From positions 1 through 64,000 of the forward strand of contig NZ_CAKZJO010000065.1 of NCBI RefSeq assembly GCF_936943645.1: a stretch of 64,000 nt of DNA, read 5' to 3'. The position numbers and the translations under genes are program-made. The DNA is from an uncultured Bradyrhizobium sp. (GTDB lineage Bacteria; Pseudomonadota; Alphaproteobacteria; Rhizobiales; Xanthobacteraceae). The notes beneath the pieces were generated by a model. It was given only the letters and a program-made list of their open reading frames with translations, was not told where the DNA came from and ran no database searches. Shown here in pieces: positions 25,545-35,315 of the stretch (within the stretch, counting starts at the first letter, position 1; every line of letters starts with the position of its first letter).

Positions 25545-25671
25545 GACGCCCCGGATCGCGCCAATAGCCATCCGCTCAGGAAGCTTCGCTCGTCCGCTCG
25601 ATCAACTGCGCGGACGAGAGCGGCAAGGAGAACGCGCCCAAAATAGAGGCAATGACGCCCCGCGCCGGCAT

Positions 25672-25685
25672 CTGATCTGCATCAA
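25672..25685. promoter_or_regulatory. FNR/FixK-like box upstream of the exporter operon
   Basis: CTGATCTGCATCAA differs in one position from the ideal TTGAT-N4-ATCAA box bound by FNR/FixK-type regulators. It is 106 bases before the predicted HlyD-type start codon, a position compatible with activation under low oxygen. Single-site evidence only. Confidence 0.4.
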
Positions 25686-25790
25686 GTTGCGGTGCAAAAT
25701 TCGCTGCAATGTTGGGACCGTCTCTTCCGCGCGATCAGCGGCGGGGAATTCGTCTCAACAGTGGGCGCCGCCGCACGGCGTGATGAGCAG

Positions 25791-26858
25791 ATGAACTTTA
25801 CATCCGGTCGCGTCATCGCCGCGATCGCCGTCCTCGTTGCGGGCGGCGGCTATTACTATTGGCAGCACCGCGATACCAACACGCTGCCGGCAGGCTTCGC
25901 CCGCGGCAATGGCCGCATCGAAGCGGTCGAGATCGACATCGCGACCAAGACGCCGGGCCGGATTCGCGAGATCCTGGTCAATGAGGGCGACCTCGTGCGC
26001 GCGGGCCAGGTTCTGGCGCGGATGGACACAGAGCAATTGCAGGCCCAGCGCCGCCAGGCCGAGGCGCAGCTGCAGCGCGCGTCCATCAACGTCGAGACCG
26101 CGAAGAGCCTGGTGAATCAGCGCGAGGCCGAGCGCAAGGCTGCCGAGGCCGTGGTCGACCAGCGCGTCGCCCAGCTCGACAGCACGAGCCGCAAGCTCGA
26201 TCGCTCCGAGCAATTGATCAAGACCAGTGCCGTGTCGCAGCAGGTCCTGGACGACGACCGCTCCGCCAACGCCACGGCGAAGGCGGCGCTCGCCGCCTCC
26301 CACGCGCAGGTCGCCGCATCCGAGGCCGCGATCAGCTCCGCGCGCGCCATGGTGATCGACGCTGGCGCTTCCGTCGATGCCGCAAAGGCCGCGATCGAAA
26401 GCATCAATGCCGATCTCAACGACAGCGTGCTGAAGGCGCCGCGCGACGGTCGCGTGCAATATCGCGTGTCGCAGCCCGGCGAGGTGCTGGCCGCCGGCGG
26501 CCGCGTCCTCAACATGGTCGATCTCGGCGACGTCTACATGACGTTCTTCCTGCCGACGGCCGACGCCGGCCGCGTCGCGATCGGCGCGGAAGTCCGCCTC
26601 GTGCTCGACGCCATCCCCCAATATGTGATCCCCGCCAAGGCCACCTTCGTCGCCGACGTCGCGCAATTCACGCCCAAGACCGTCGAAACCGAGGAGGAGC
26701 GCCAGAAGCTGATGTTCCGCATCAAGGCGCATATCGCACCCGATCTGCTGCGCCAGCACATCGAGCATGTGAAGACCGGCCTGCCGGGCATGGCCTATGT
26801 GCAGCTCGATCCGGCCGCGCAATGGCCCGACAACCTCAAGATCAAGCTGACGAGATGA
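25791..26858 (+). CDS. HlyD-family membrane fusion protein (YhiI-like)
   Basis: A 355-residue periplasmic adaptor. One N-terminal membrane anchor (VIAAIAVLVAGGGYYYW, residues ~7-23) is followed by a biotinyl-lipoyl-like half motif (RIREILVNEGDLVRAGQVLARMD), a long coiled-coil hairpin (residues ~85-210) and the second half (VLKAPRDGRVQYRVSQPGEVLAAGG). It should link the inner-membrane ABC exporter to an outer-membrane channel. The first gene of three; it overlaps the next by four bases (ATGA). A start 33 codons upstream is possible but gives a non-typical extension. Confidence 0.85.
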   Translation: MNFTSGRVIAAIAVLVAGGGYYYWQHRDTNTLPAGFARGNGRIEAVEIDIATKTPGRIREILVNEGDLVRAGQVLARMDTEQLQAQRRQAEAQLQRASINVETAKSLVNQREAERKAAEAVVDQRVAQLDSTSRKLDRSEQLIKTSAVSQQVLDDDRSANATAKAALAASHAQVAASEAAISSARAMVIDAGASVDAAKAAIESINADLNDSVLKAPRDGRVQYRVSQPGEVLAAGGRVLNMVDLGDVYMTFFLPTADAGRVAIGAEVRLVLDAIPQYVIPAKATFVADVAQFTPKTVETEEERQKLMFRIKAHIAPDLLRQHIEHVKTGLPGMAYVQLDPAAQWPDNLKIKLTR

Positions 26859-29626
26859 GCACGACTGCCGCAGCCGAAGCACCGGCTGCCGCCGGCAGCG
26901 TGGTGCACCTGGAAGGCGTGGGTCTGAGCTACGGCAAGGCCCGGGCGCTCGATGCCATCACCCTCGACCTGCCGGCCGGGTGCATGGTGGGATTGATCGG
27001 CCCCGACGGTGTCGGCAAATCCAGTCTGCTGTCGCTGATCGCCGGAGCCCGCGCGATCCAGGACGGACGCATCCACGTGCTCGGCGGCGACATGGCGAAC
27101 TCGCGCCATCGCCGCAATGTCTGCCCCGACATCGCCTACATGCCGCAGGGGCTCGGCAAGAACCTCTATCCGACGCTGTCGGTGTTCGAGAACATCGACT
27201 TCTTCGGCCGCCTGTTCGGGCACGGCAAGACGGAGCGAAGCAGGCGGATCACCGGTCTGCTGCGCGACACCGGCCTCACGCCCTTCGCCGACCGGCCCGC
27301 GGCGAAGCTTTCCGGCGGCATGAAGCAGAAGGTCGGCCTGTGCTGCGCGCTGATCCACGATCCCGAGCTGTTGATCCTGGACGAGCCGACCACCGGCGTC
27401 GATCCGCTGTCGCGGCGCCAGTTCTGGGAGCTGATCGCCTCGATCCGCGCCGGCCGACCGGGCATGAGCGTGATCGTCTCGACCGCCTATATGGAAGAAG
27501 CCGCGCAGTTCGACGTCCTGATCGCGATGAACGCCGGCCAGGTGCTGGCGACCGGAACGCCCGCCGAGCTCAAGCGGCAGACCGGGGCCGATACGCTCGA
27601 TGAGGCCTTCATCCGCCTCTTGCCCGAAGCCGATCGCGGCAACCATGCCGATGTCGTCATCCCGCTGCGGAGCGAAGACCATGAGGAGATCGCGATCGAG
27701 GCCGATCACCTGACCCGGCACTTCAACGGCTTCGTGGCCGTCGACGACGTCAGTTTCCGCATCCGGAAGGGCGAGATCTTCGGCTTCCTCGGCTCGAACG
27801 GCTGCGGCAAGACAACGACCATGAAGATGCTTACCGGCCTCCTGCCGGTGAGCGAAGGCACCGCGCGGCTGTTCGGCAACACCATCGATGCCGGCGACAT
27901 GTCGGTGCGGCGGCGCATCGGCTATATGTCGCAGGGCTTCTCGCTCTATTCGGAGCTCACGGTCGCGCAAAATCTCGATCTGCACGCGCGCCTTTTCAAA
28001 CTGCCGGCGGAGACCATCGCCCCGCGCATCGCCGAGATGATCGGCCGGTTCGATCTTGCCGACGTCGCCGATGCCCTGCCCGATGCGCTGCCGCTCGGGC
28101 TGCGGCAGCGCCTGTCGCTCGCGGTCGCGATGATCCACGCGCCGGACATCCTCATCCTCGACGAGCCCACGTCCGGCGTCGATCCGGTCGCGCGCGACCA
28201 GTTCTGGCAGATCCTGGCCGAGCTCTCGCGCAAGGACAATGTCACCATCTTCGTCTCGACCCATTTCATGAACGAGGCCGAGCGCTGCGACCGGGTCTCG
28301 CTGATGCATGCCGGCAGGGTGCTGACGTCGGACACGCCTGCGGCGATCGTGGCCGCGCGCGGCACCGCGACGCTGGAGCAGGCCTTCATCGCCTGCCTGG
28401 AAGAGGCGATTGCCGACACTGCGGATGCAGCCATCCCGCCGGCAACCGCACCGGCCGTAGCAACCGAGACGACAGCCGCGCCGCGCAAGCGCGGCATGAC
28501 GTTCAACCCGACCCGCATGCTCGCCTATTCCCGGCGCGAGGCGCTCGAGCTGCGGCGCGATCCGATCCGCGCCACGCTCGCGATCCTCGGCAGCGTGCTG
28601 CTGTTGTTCGTGCTCGGCTACGGCATCAGCATGGACGTCGAGAACCTGACCTTTGCCGTGCTCGACCGCGACGACAGCGCGATCAGCCGCGACTACAGCC
28701 TCCAGATCGCGGGATCGCGCTATTTCACCGAGAAATCCCCGATCATCGACTATGCCGATCTCGACCGCCGCATGCGTGCCGGCGAGATCGGCCTCGCCAT
28801 CGAGCTGCCGCCCGGCTTTGGCCGCGACGTCAGCCGCGGCCGCCATGTCGAGATCGGTGCCTGGGTTGACGGCGCCAATCCGACGCGGGCCGAGACGCTG
28901 CGCTCCTACGCCCAGGCGATCCACGCCACCTGGCTCGCGCAGAAGGGCCGCGAGCTCTATGGCGAAGCGGCGGTCGCCGGCTCCTACCAGCTCCAGCTGC
29001 GCTACCGCTACAATCCGGACGTCCGGAGCGTCGTCGCCATGGCGCCCGGCATTATCCCGTTGCTCCTGATCATGATCCCTGCGGTGCTCGCCGCGCTTGC
29101 CGTCGTACGCGAGAAGGAGCTCGGCTCCATTGTCAATTTCTACGTCACACCAGTGACGCGGCTCGAGTTCCTGCTCGGCACCCAGCTGCCTTACGTGGTG
29201 CTGGCCTTTGCCAATTTCCTGCTGCTGGTCGGCTTTGCGCTCATCGTCTTCCGCGTTCCTTTCACAGGCAGCTTCCCGACCTATGCCGCCGCAGCGCTGC
29301 TGTACGTCACGGCCACCACCGGCATCGGGCTGGTCATCTCGGCCTTCATGAAGAGCCAGATCGCCGCGCTGTTCGGAACCGTGCTGATCACGCTGATTCC
29401 CGCGATCCAGTATTCCGGCCTGATCGATCCGGTTTCCTCGCTGCAAGGGGTCGGCAAGATGATCGGCCTTGTCTATCCGACCAGCTATTTCGTGACCATC
29501 TCGCGCGGCGCATTTTCGAAGGCCCTGGGATTCGGCACGCTTCACAGCGAGCTCGTGGCGCTCGCCGTCATGATCCCGGTGCTGGTCACTGCAGCTGCGC
29601 TGCTCCTGAAGAAACAGGCCCGCTGA
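26855..29626 (+). CDS. rbbA: RbbA-type fused ABC transporter: two ATPase domains plus permease
   Basis: A 923-residue protein with the layout of E. coli RbbA (911). ATPase 1 has Walker A GPDGVGKSS at about residues 49-57, signature LSGGMKQK at 152-159 and Walker B LILDEPTTGVDP at 173-184. ATPase 2 has Walker A GSNGCGKT at 313-320 and Walker B LILDEPTSGVDP, but its signature is degenerate (LPLGLRQR), a feature also of RbbA/YbhF relatives. An ABC2-type membrane domain fills residues ~540-920. With its neighbours it forms a tripartite exporter; the substrate is unknown. E. coli RbbA has also been reported to bind ribosomes. Confidence 0.85.
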   Translation: MSTTAAAEAPAAAGSVVHLEGVGLSYGKARALDAITLDLPAGCMVGLIGPDGVGKSSLLSLIAGARAIQDGRIHVLGGDMANSRHRRNVCPDIAYMPQGLGKNLYPTLSVFENIDFFGRLFGHGKTERSRRITGLLRDTGLTPFADRPAAKLSGGMKQKVGLCCALIHDPELLILDEPTTGVDPLSRRQFWELIASIRAGRPGMSVIVSTAYMEEAAQFDVLIAMNAGQVLATGTPAELKRQTGADTLDEAFIRLLPEADRGNHADVVIPLRSEDHEEIAIEADHLTRHFNGFVAVDDVSFRIRKGEIFGFLGSNGCGKTTTMKMLTGLLPVSEGTARLFGNTIDAGDMSVRRRIGYMSQGFSLYSELTVAQNLDLHARLFKLPAETIAPRIAEMIGRFDLADVADALPDALPLGLRQRLSLAVAMIHAPDILILDEPTSGVDPVARDQFWQILAELSRKDNVTIFVSTHFMNEAERCDRVSLMHAGRVLTSDTPAAIVAARGTATLEQAFIACLEEAIADTADAAIPPATAPAVATETTAAPRKRGMTFNPTRMLAYSRREALELRRDPIRATLAILGSVLLLFVLGYGISMDVENLTFAVLDRDDSAISRDYSLQIAGSRYFTEKSPIIDYADLDRRMRAGEIGLAIELPPGFGRDVSRGRHVEIGAWVDGANPTRAETLRSYAQAIHATWLAQKGRELYGEAAVAGSYQLQLRYRYNPDVRSVVAMAPGIIPLLLIMIPAVLAALAVVREKELGSIVNFYVTPVTRLEFLLGTQLPYVVLAFANFLLLVGFALIVFRVPFTGSFPTYAAAALLYVTATTGIGLVISAFMKSQIAALFGTVLITLIPAIQYSGLIDPVSSLQGVGKMIGLVYPTSYFVTISRGAFSKALGFGTLHSELVALAVMIPVLVTAAALLLKKQAR

Positions 29627-29628
29627 CC

Positions 29629-30741
29629 ATGCGCCTTGGCAACCTGCTCCAGCTTGGCATCAAGGAATTGCGCGGACTGGCACGCGACCCGGTGTTGCTC
29701 GTGCTCATCGCGTATTCATTTACGTTCGCGGTGTATGAAGGTGCCAACACGCTGCCGGAGACGCTGAACCGCGCCGCGATCGCCATCGTCGACGAGGACC
29801 AGTCGCCGATCTCGACGCGCATCACGACGGCATTCACCGCTCCGTACTTTTCTACGCCCCGGATGATCTCGCAATATGAGATGGACCGACGGATGGATGC
29901 CGGCCTCGACACGTTTGCCCTCGACATCCCGCCAGACTTCCAGCGCGACCTCCTGGCGCGGAAGGGACCGTCAATCCAGCTCAACGTCGACGCGACGCGC
30001 ATCTCGCAGGCCTTCAACGGCGGCGGTTATGTCGAACAGATCGTCGGCGCCGAAATCGCGGAATTTCTGGCACGAAGCCGCCAAGCTCAGGCACCGCAGA
30101 TCGACCTCGCGCTGCGCGCGCGCTTCAATCCCGAACTGAAGAGATCCTGGTTTGGCGCGGTCGACCACCTCATCATGTCGATCACCATGCTCTCGATCAT
30201 CCTGACGGGTGCGGCGCTGATCCGGGAGCGCGAGCACGGCACGATCGAGCATTTGCTGGTGATGCCGGTCACGCCGCTGGAAATCATGGTCAGCAAGGTG
30301 TGGTCGATGGGCGCCGTGGTGCTTGCGGCGTCCGCACTGTCGATCGCCTTCGTGATCAAGGGATGGCTGGCCGTCACGATCGAGGGCTCGGTCGCGCTGT
30401 TCCTGCTCGGCGCGGCGCTGCATCTGTTCGCCACCACCAGCATGGGCATCTTCCTCGCCACCGTCACCGGCTCCATGCCGCAGTTCGGGTTGCTCCTGAT
30501 GATGACCCTGCTGCCGCTGCAGACCCTGTCGGGCAGCATGACGCCGCGGGAGAGCATGCCGCTATTCGTTCAGGACATCATGCTCGCGGCGCCCAACACG
30601 CATTTCGTGATGCTGGCGCAGGCGATCCTGTTCCGCGGCGCGGGCCTCGAGGCGGTGTGGCCGCAACTGGCCGCGCTTGCGGTGATCGGCAGCGTCTTCT
30701 TCGTCATCGCGCTGCGCCGGTTTCGCGCGTTTCTGGCCTAG
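29629..30741 (+). CDS. yhhJ: ABC-2 type exporter permease (YhhJ-like)
   Basis: A 370-residue permease beginning two bases after rbbA. One N-terminal span, a large extracytoplasmic domain (residues ~45-170), and five C-terminal spans with the ABC2 signature TGAALIREREHGTIEHLLVMPVTPLEIMVSKV near residues 190-222 are visible. It pairs with the membrane domain of RbbA. Its last 38 bases overlap the convergent OpgC-type gene. Confidence 0.85.
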   Translation: MRLGNLLQLGIKELRGLARDPVLLVLIAYSFTFAVYEGANTLPETLNRAAIAIVDEDQSPISTRITTAFTAPYFSTPRMISQYEMDRRMDAGLDTFALDIPPDFQRDLLARKGPSIQLNVDATRISQAFNGGGYVEQIVGAEIAEFLARSRQAQAPQIDLALRARFNPELKRSWFGAVDHLIMSITMLSIILTGAALIREREHGTIEHLLVMPVTPLEIMVSKVWSMGAVVLAASALSIAFVIKGWLAVTIEGSVALFLLGAALHLFATTSMGIFLATVTGSMPQFGLLLMMTLLPLQTLSGSMTPRESMPLFVQDIMLAAPNTHFVMLAQAILFRGAGLEAVWPQLAALAVIGSVFFVIALRRFRAFLA

Positions 30742-31945
30742 GACAACAGGCACCGGCCGCTGCCGCAGCATCTTCCGATGCGGTCCCGGCGTCCTCGTCG
30801 TCGGTCACGTTCACGAACAGGTCGGGCACGCGCTTGGCGCGATCGAGCAGCCAGGCGGCCCCCGTCATGATGGCGATGCCGGCGAGGGAGACGGCGAGCT
30901 GCTCCCACGCGCCTTCCGAATATTGCGTCAGGATCCAGTGCGCGGAGAACGACAGGAAGACGCCCAGGCAGAAGATCGGCAGCGAATGCTGGCCGCAGAG
31001 GATGACGGGGCGCAGCCAGACCGCGTGGAGCGTCCTCCATTTGCACGAAACGCAACATGTCACCAGGATCGCCAGCGCCAGGAAGTGGCTGAGGCGCAGC
31101 AAGTCCAGATTGGACTTGTCGATCGGATAGATCGCCTTGATCATCCATTTCGGGATGAAGGCTTCGAGCGCATGGATGCGCCAGGTCATCACGATGAGAA
31201 AGGCAAAGACGACCCACGCCGCCGCCAATGCCATCGCCGTCTTCGACCAGACCCATTTCGCGATCTTGTCGATCTGTCCGATGCCGCACCAGGCGGCGAT
31301 GACGAAGATCAGCTGCCAGCAGAACGGGTTGAAGTACCAGGTCGTGCCCGGCGGATAGGAGGCGATGTTCCAGTCGAACCAGCGCGCCAGCCCAAACAGC
31401 ACGACGGACCCGGCGAGCGTCAGGTTCGGCCGGCGCACGAGGCACCAGACGATGAAGGGCGATGCGAACACCAGCGTGATGTAGAGCGGCAGCACGTCCA
31501 GATTGACGGGCTTGTACTTCAGCAGGATGGCCTGCTCGATCAGCTCGTCCGGATGCGCCAGGAAGTTGAAGACGTTGAACTCGTGCGCATACATCGGATT
31601 GTCGAAGCGGCGCGCCGTCCGCGCAACCTGCGCCGTGAACAGCAGGAACAGCATGATGTGCGCGACATACAGCGACAGAGCGCGCCGCCAGAGCCGCTTG
31701 AGTGCGGCGAGGAACCAGCCGCCGGCGACGACGGGCCCGTAGATCCAGCCGACCAGATAGCCGGAGATGAAGACGAAAACCTCTGCGGCGTCGCTGAAGC
31801 CGTAGTCGCGCAGCGTGAGCCAGGCCACCACCTCGTGCGGGATGTGATCGAGGAAGATCATCCACAGGCCGATGCCGCGAAACAGATCGAGCCGAAGATC
31901 GCGCTCGATCGGCGACAACAGAGCTTGCTGGTCCCGTGTGATCAT
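30704..31945 (-). CDS. opgC: OpgC-domain membrane acyltransferase
   Basis: A 413-residue protein with about ten membrane spans and the OpgC start pattern RDLRLDLFRGIGLWMIFLDHIPHEVV, then FVFISGYLVGWIYGPV. OpgC proteins add succinyl groups to periplasmic glucans. The C-terminal ~35 residues are cytoplasmic, acidic and alanine-rich. No opgG/opgH or cyclic-glucan synthase gene is near, so the acceptor is inferred from the family only. The 3' end overlaps the exporter permease gene by 38 bases on the opposite strand. Confidence 0.8.
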   Translation of the reverse strand: MITRDQQALLSPIERDLRLDLFRGIGLWMIFLDHIPHEVVAWLTLRDYGFSDAAEVFVFISGYLVGWIYGPVVAGGWFLAALKRLWRRALSLYVAHIMLFLLFTAQVARTARRFDNPMYAHEFNVFNFLAHPDELIEQAILLKYKPVNLDVLPLYITLVFASPFIVWCLVRRPNLTLAGSVVLFGLARWFDWNIASYPPGTTWYFNPFCWQLIFVIAAWCGIGQIDKIAKWVWSKTAMALAAAWVVFAFLIVMTWRIHALEAFIPKWMIKAIYPIDKSNLDLLRLSHFLALAILVTCCVSCKWRTLHAVWLRPVILCGQHSLPIFCLGVFLSFSAHWILTQYSEGAWEQLAVSLAGIAIMTGAAWLLDRAKRVPDLFVNVTDDEDAGTASEDAAAAAGACCPRPETRETGAAR

Positions 31946-32258
31946 GGCCCCGCCTCTCCAGCCGGGCGCCGCGCCATGGCAAACATGTCAATCAAAAAGT
32001 CATCAGGTCCCTGCGGCCGGTGCCAACGGTAGCCGAGCTAGGCCTTCATGCAAGGGACTTGTCATTGGTGCGGACACGCAAGCGCGGGGGGCGATTTCTG
32101 CGGTCGACCTCCCTCGGTGGCCTTCAAAAAAGTCGAAAACAACCCCATGCACAGTAGAAACGGGGCCTTAAGTGCTTGCGACTGCTGTGAAACTCAAATG
32201 GCCCGTCGGGCAAAATTGTTGCCTCGACGGTATGATCGCACGCCTTGGCGGGACAGGA
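31946..32258. other. Intergenic region with a repeat-like tail
   Basis: About 310 bases upstream of the OpgC-type gene and downstream of the cyclase-ATPase gene. The stretch near 32125-32225 (AAAAAAGTCGAAAACAACCCC, then GGCCCGTCGGGCAAAA) resembles a sequence I recall recurring in Bradyrhizobium genomes, but no second copy occurs here. No convincing gene was found. Confidence 0.3.
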
Positions 32259-35200
32259 TCAGGTGAGCTGGTCGCGCCGGGCGAGCATTCCGGTCAACAT
32301 CCCCTCGGCCTTGCTCTTGAGCGGCAGCGCGCCGCTTTCGGAGGCGATCGCGATCGCCGCGCGCAGGGACGCGAGGATGGCTGCCTTGCTGTCCTCGGAG
32401 GTGGCAGGCGTCACGACGGCTTCGCCAAACAGGGCCTCGGCCTCGAGGCCCGAAAACCCCTGCTGTCGGGCGGTGTTGCGGGCCTCGCGCAGCATGTTCT
32501 GCGCGGCCGTCGCATCGCCGAGGCGCCAGGCCGCGAGCGCGAGGTAGATCGAGCTGCGCAGCACCGCCGAGGTATAGCCGACCGCCCTCGCCTCCTCGCG
32601 CGCCTCGGTCAACATGCCGCGCGCCCGGTCGAACAGCCCCTGCTCCAGATAGGCCATTCCGAGGTGGCAGGCGAGCACCGGTACGAACAGCCGGATGCCG
32701 TGCTTCTGCGCCAGCACGAAGCCGTCCTCGAGAGTGGAAGCGGCCGCAGCGGGATCGTTCTGACCGAGCTTCAACCAGCCGCCGCTATAGGCGGCGGCGA
32801 CGCGGTCGTAGGGACGGCCGGTCTCCTCGGCGATCGCGGCAGCCTGGTGCTGGAGCCGCTCGGCGGCCTCGAGCTCGCCCATGACGGTGTGGGTGATGCT
32901 GCTCATCATGCAGCAGAGGAGGAGGAGAGATCGCGGAGTGGTACCGATCGGAGCGCTCGCGGCTGAACCCTCAAGATGAACGCAGGCCGTAGCCAGCATC
33001 TTCCCGGCGCTTCGGTAGCGGCCAGACAGAAAATAAGCCTGTCCGAGGCTATATTGTGCGAGACTAAGCCAGCCGGGATTGCCCGAGCTTTCGGCCAGAT
33101 GCACGACGGCTTCGGCAATCACAACAGCTTCGACCGGCGTGCCATAGAAATTCTGTGCGCCCGCCCGCATCGTCAGAGCGGCGACCTTGCGTCCAATGTC
33201 GTTGATCGCATCGGCACGCCGTTCCGCTTCCAGTCCGAGATCGAGGACCTCGGCGACACGCCCCGATCCGGCAAAAGCCAGGCGCGCCTCCATCCGGAGG
33301 TCGATGGCGTCCGCCTCGCGCGCGTCCGTCACCGGGGTCTTGTCCAGAGATGCCATTGCGGTCTCGAAATAATCGGCCGCGTCGGCATAGGCCGAGCGCG
33401 CCAGACATTTTCGAGCGGCGTTCCTGCCGTGGTGAAACGCTTTCTGCCAATCCCTGGCCCTCGTCGCGTGATAACACAGCGTGTCGGGACCGTCGGCCCA
33501 CGCCTCATCAGTCTCGAAAGCTGCGAGTATGCTGGCATGAATGCCTTCGCGCACTTTTTCGACCATTGAATCGTAGGTGACCTGCCTCACCATTTCGTGT
33601 CGGAATTCGAGCGAGTCCTCAAGTTCACTGTCGATCCTGACGAGCAGTTCGGCCCGATCAAGCGCCGTGAGGCAATCCTGCAAGATCGCCTCCGGCAAGG
33701 CCGCGACTCTCCGCAATATGGCTTGACTTGTTCGAGGTCCAAGTGCCGCGGCGATCTGGAGCAACGACCGTTCCTGTCGTGACACACGATCCAGCCGAGC
33801 AGCGATCACACCCTGAATACTGCTGGGAATGCCGAGCTCGTCCACCGGACGTGCAAGGGAAAGGTCACCCCACTGCCCGAGAAGCATGCCGTTGTCCTTC
33901 AGGCTTCGGCAGACTTCTTCGATGAACAATGGCACGTTGGCGGTATGAGAAATGATCCTATTCTTCAGATCTGCGTGCGTCGTGGCGGGGCCGAGCATCT
34001 CCGCCAGCATGGCCAGGCCCGAATCGTCGTCGAGCGGCTGCATCGCCACGATCTCTGCGTGGCAGCGCCCGATCCACACCGGCATGCCATTGGGTCGCGT
34101 CGTCAACAGCACAAGCAAATCGGGGCTTTGCAACGCGGAAAGAGAGGCCACAACTGTATCGCTGGCCCGGTCGATCCAATGCAGATCCTCGATCAGAAGG
34201 ATCGTGCGCTGGCGACGGGCGATGCTTTCGACGATCGCGCAGCTAGCATCTGAAATCGCGCGCCCACGCGCGTGAGGCTCCAATTCGTCCCATTGCGGAT
34301 CGGAAATTGGCAGGTCCAGGACCGCGTCGACCGCCCGCTGCTGCACCGCAGGCAAGGCGTCTCTGGGATCGTCGGTCCAGGCCTGATCTCTCGCAGCTCC
34401 ATCGAGGATCGACAGCAACAGGCGCTTGAGAGCGCTGTATGGAGCGCCCTGGAGATTCGGGCTGCACTCGGCATCGACCAGCCGCCAGCCGCCGGCCCGA
34501 AGATCCTGCGCGAATTCGTGCGCAAGCCGCGATTTGCCTATACCGGCGTCCCCCGTCAGCAGAATCGTCTGCCGGCTGGCGCTGACCCTTTCCACAGCGC
34601 GCCACAACAAGGCCCGCTCTGTCGTCCGGTCGACGAACCGGGAGACGCTGCGGGCACGCCGTACCCGCCAGCTGGAAAGGTCGCTCGCCCCCGTGACCCG
34701 GTAGACGGGCATCGGCTCGGCGAAACCGCGGAGCGCCTTGCGGCCCAGGAATTCAAAGCGGACATGGCCATCCGCGAGCTTCTGACAAGCCTCGGAGACG
34801 TAGATCTGGTTTGCCTCGGCGGCCGCTTCCAGCCGGGCGGCCAGATGCTGAGCAGCTCCCCCAATCTCGTAAACTTTGGAAAACTCGTTGGCGACCATGT
34901 AGGCCACCACATGGCCGGAGTGCAGGCCGACCCGGACCTGAAGTCCGGGGTCGCCCAGGCTGCCGACACGCCGGACCAGTTCGATGGCCGCGTGGCAGGC
35001 CAGCGGCGCATGGTTGTCGTCGGCGATCGGGGCGCCGAACACCGCTGCCAACCCGTCACCCAGCTCCTTGCTGACGATGCCACCGAACTGGCGCACGGCG
35101 CCCCTCATGGCCGCGAGGGCCGGCTCGAGGCGCGACACCGCCGCCTCCGGCTCCAACTCGGCGACAAGACCCGTTGAATCGACGACGTCAGCCCGCAGAA

Positions 35201-35315
35201 TTGTCACGAACCTTCGTTCGCTGTCGGGATCGACGCGCTGACGGACGGCCGCTCCGCACTTGGAGCACCATCTGTCGCCCGGACCGATCGCCGACTGACA
35301 CGCGAAGCAATGCAT
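32259..35315 (-). CDS. Class III nucleotide cyclase–ATPase–TPR multidomain protein
   Basis: A 1018-residue protein. A zinc ribbon (CFAC...CSKC, residues 3-22) precedes a class III cyclase domain (~35-190) with ADVVDST for the first metal Asp, KELGDG for the substrate Lys and second Asp, and VRVGLHSG. An AAA/STAND-type ATPase follows (~225-560) with Walker A TGDAGIGKS and Walker B-like TILLIEDLHWID. The C-terminal half is alpha-helical TPR-like repeats. Such proteins are thought to couple signal binding to nucleotide production. GAAGG seven bases upstream fixes the start. No partner gene is evident. Confidence 0.8.
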   Translation of the reverse strand: MHCFACQSAIGPGDRWCSKCGAAVRQRVDPDSERRFVTILRADVVDSTGLVAELEPEAAVSRLEPALAAMRGAVRQFGGIVSKELGDGLAAVFGAPIADDNHAPLACHAAIELVRRVGSLGDPGLQVRVGLHSGHVVAYMVANEFSKVYEIGGAAQHLAARLEAAAEANQIYVSEACQKLADGHVRFEFLGRKALRGFAEPMPVYRVTGASDLSSWRVRRARSVSRFVDRTTERALLWRAVERVSASRQTILLTGDAGIGKSRLAHEFAQDLRAGGWRLVDAECSPNLQGAPYSALKRLLLSILDGAARDQAWTDDPRDALPAVQQRAVDAVLDLPISDPQWDELEPHARGRAISDASCAIVESIARRQRTILLIEDLHWIDRASDTVVASLSALQSPDLLVLLTTRPNGMPVWIGRCHAEIVAMQPLDDDSGLAMLAEMLGPATTHADLKNRIISHTANVPLFIEEVCRSLKDNGMLLGQWGDLSLARPVDELGIPSSIQGVIAARLDRVSRQERSLLQIAAALGPRTSQAILRRVAALPEAILQDCLTALDRAELLVRIDSELEDSLEFRHEMVRQVTYDSMVEKVREGIHASILAAFETDEAWADGPDTLCYHATRARDWQKAFHHGRNAARKCLARSAYADAADYFETAMASLDKTPVTDAREADAIDLRMEARLAFAGSGRVAEVLDLGLEAERRADAINDIGRKVAALTMRAGAQNFYGTPVEAVVIAEAVVHLAESSGNPGWLSLAQYSLGQAYFLSGRYRSAGKMLATACVHLEGSAASAPIGTTPRSLLLLCCMMSSITHTVMGELEAAERLQHQAAAIAEETGRPYDRVAAAYSGGWLKLGQNDPAAAASTLEDGFVLAQKHGIRLFVPVLACHLGMAYLEQGLFDRARGMLTEAREEARAVGYTSAVLRSSIYLALAAWRLGDATAAQNMLREARNTARQQGFSGLEAEALFGEAVVTPATSEDSKAAILASLRAAIAIASESGALPLKSKAEGMLTGMLARRDQLT

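Noticed and set aside
26795..29545. Very long reading frame antisense to rbbA (over 900 codons)
   Set aside because: It mirrors the rbbA frame, has no domain, and is low-complexity and His/Arg/Gln-rich, as expected for a GC-rich antisense frame.
31946..32258. Possible small gene in the region before the OpgC-type gene
   Set aside because: Short frames in this stretch lack ribosome sites and have no protein-like pattern; the 3' part resembles intergenic repeat sequence.
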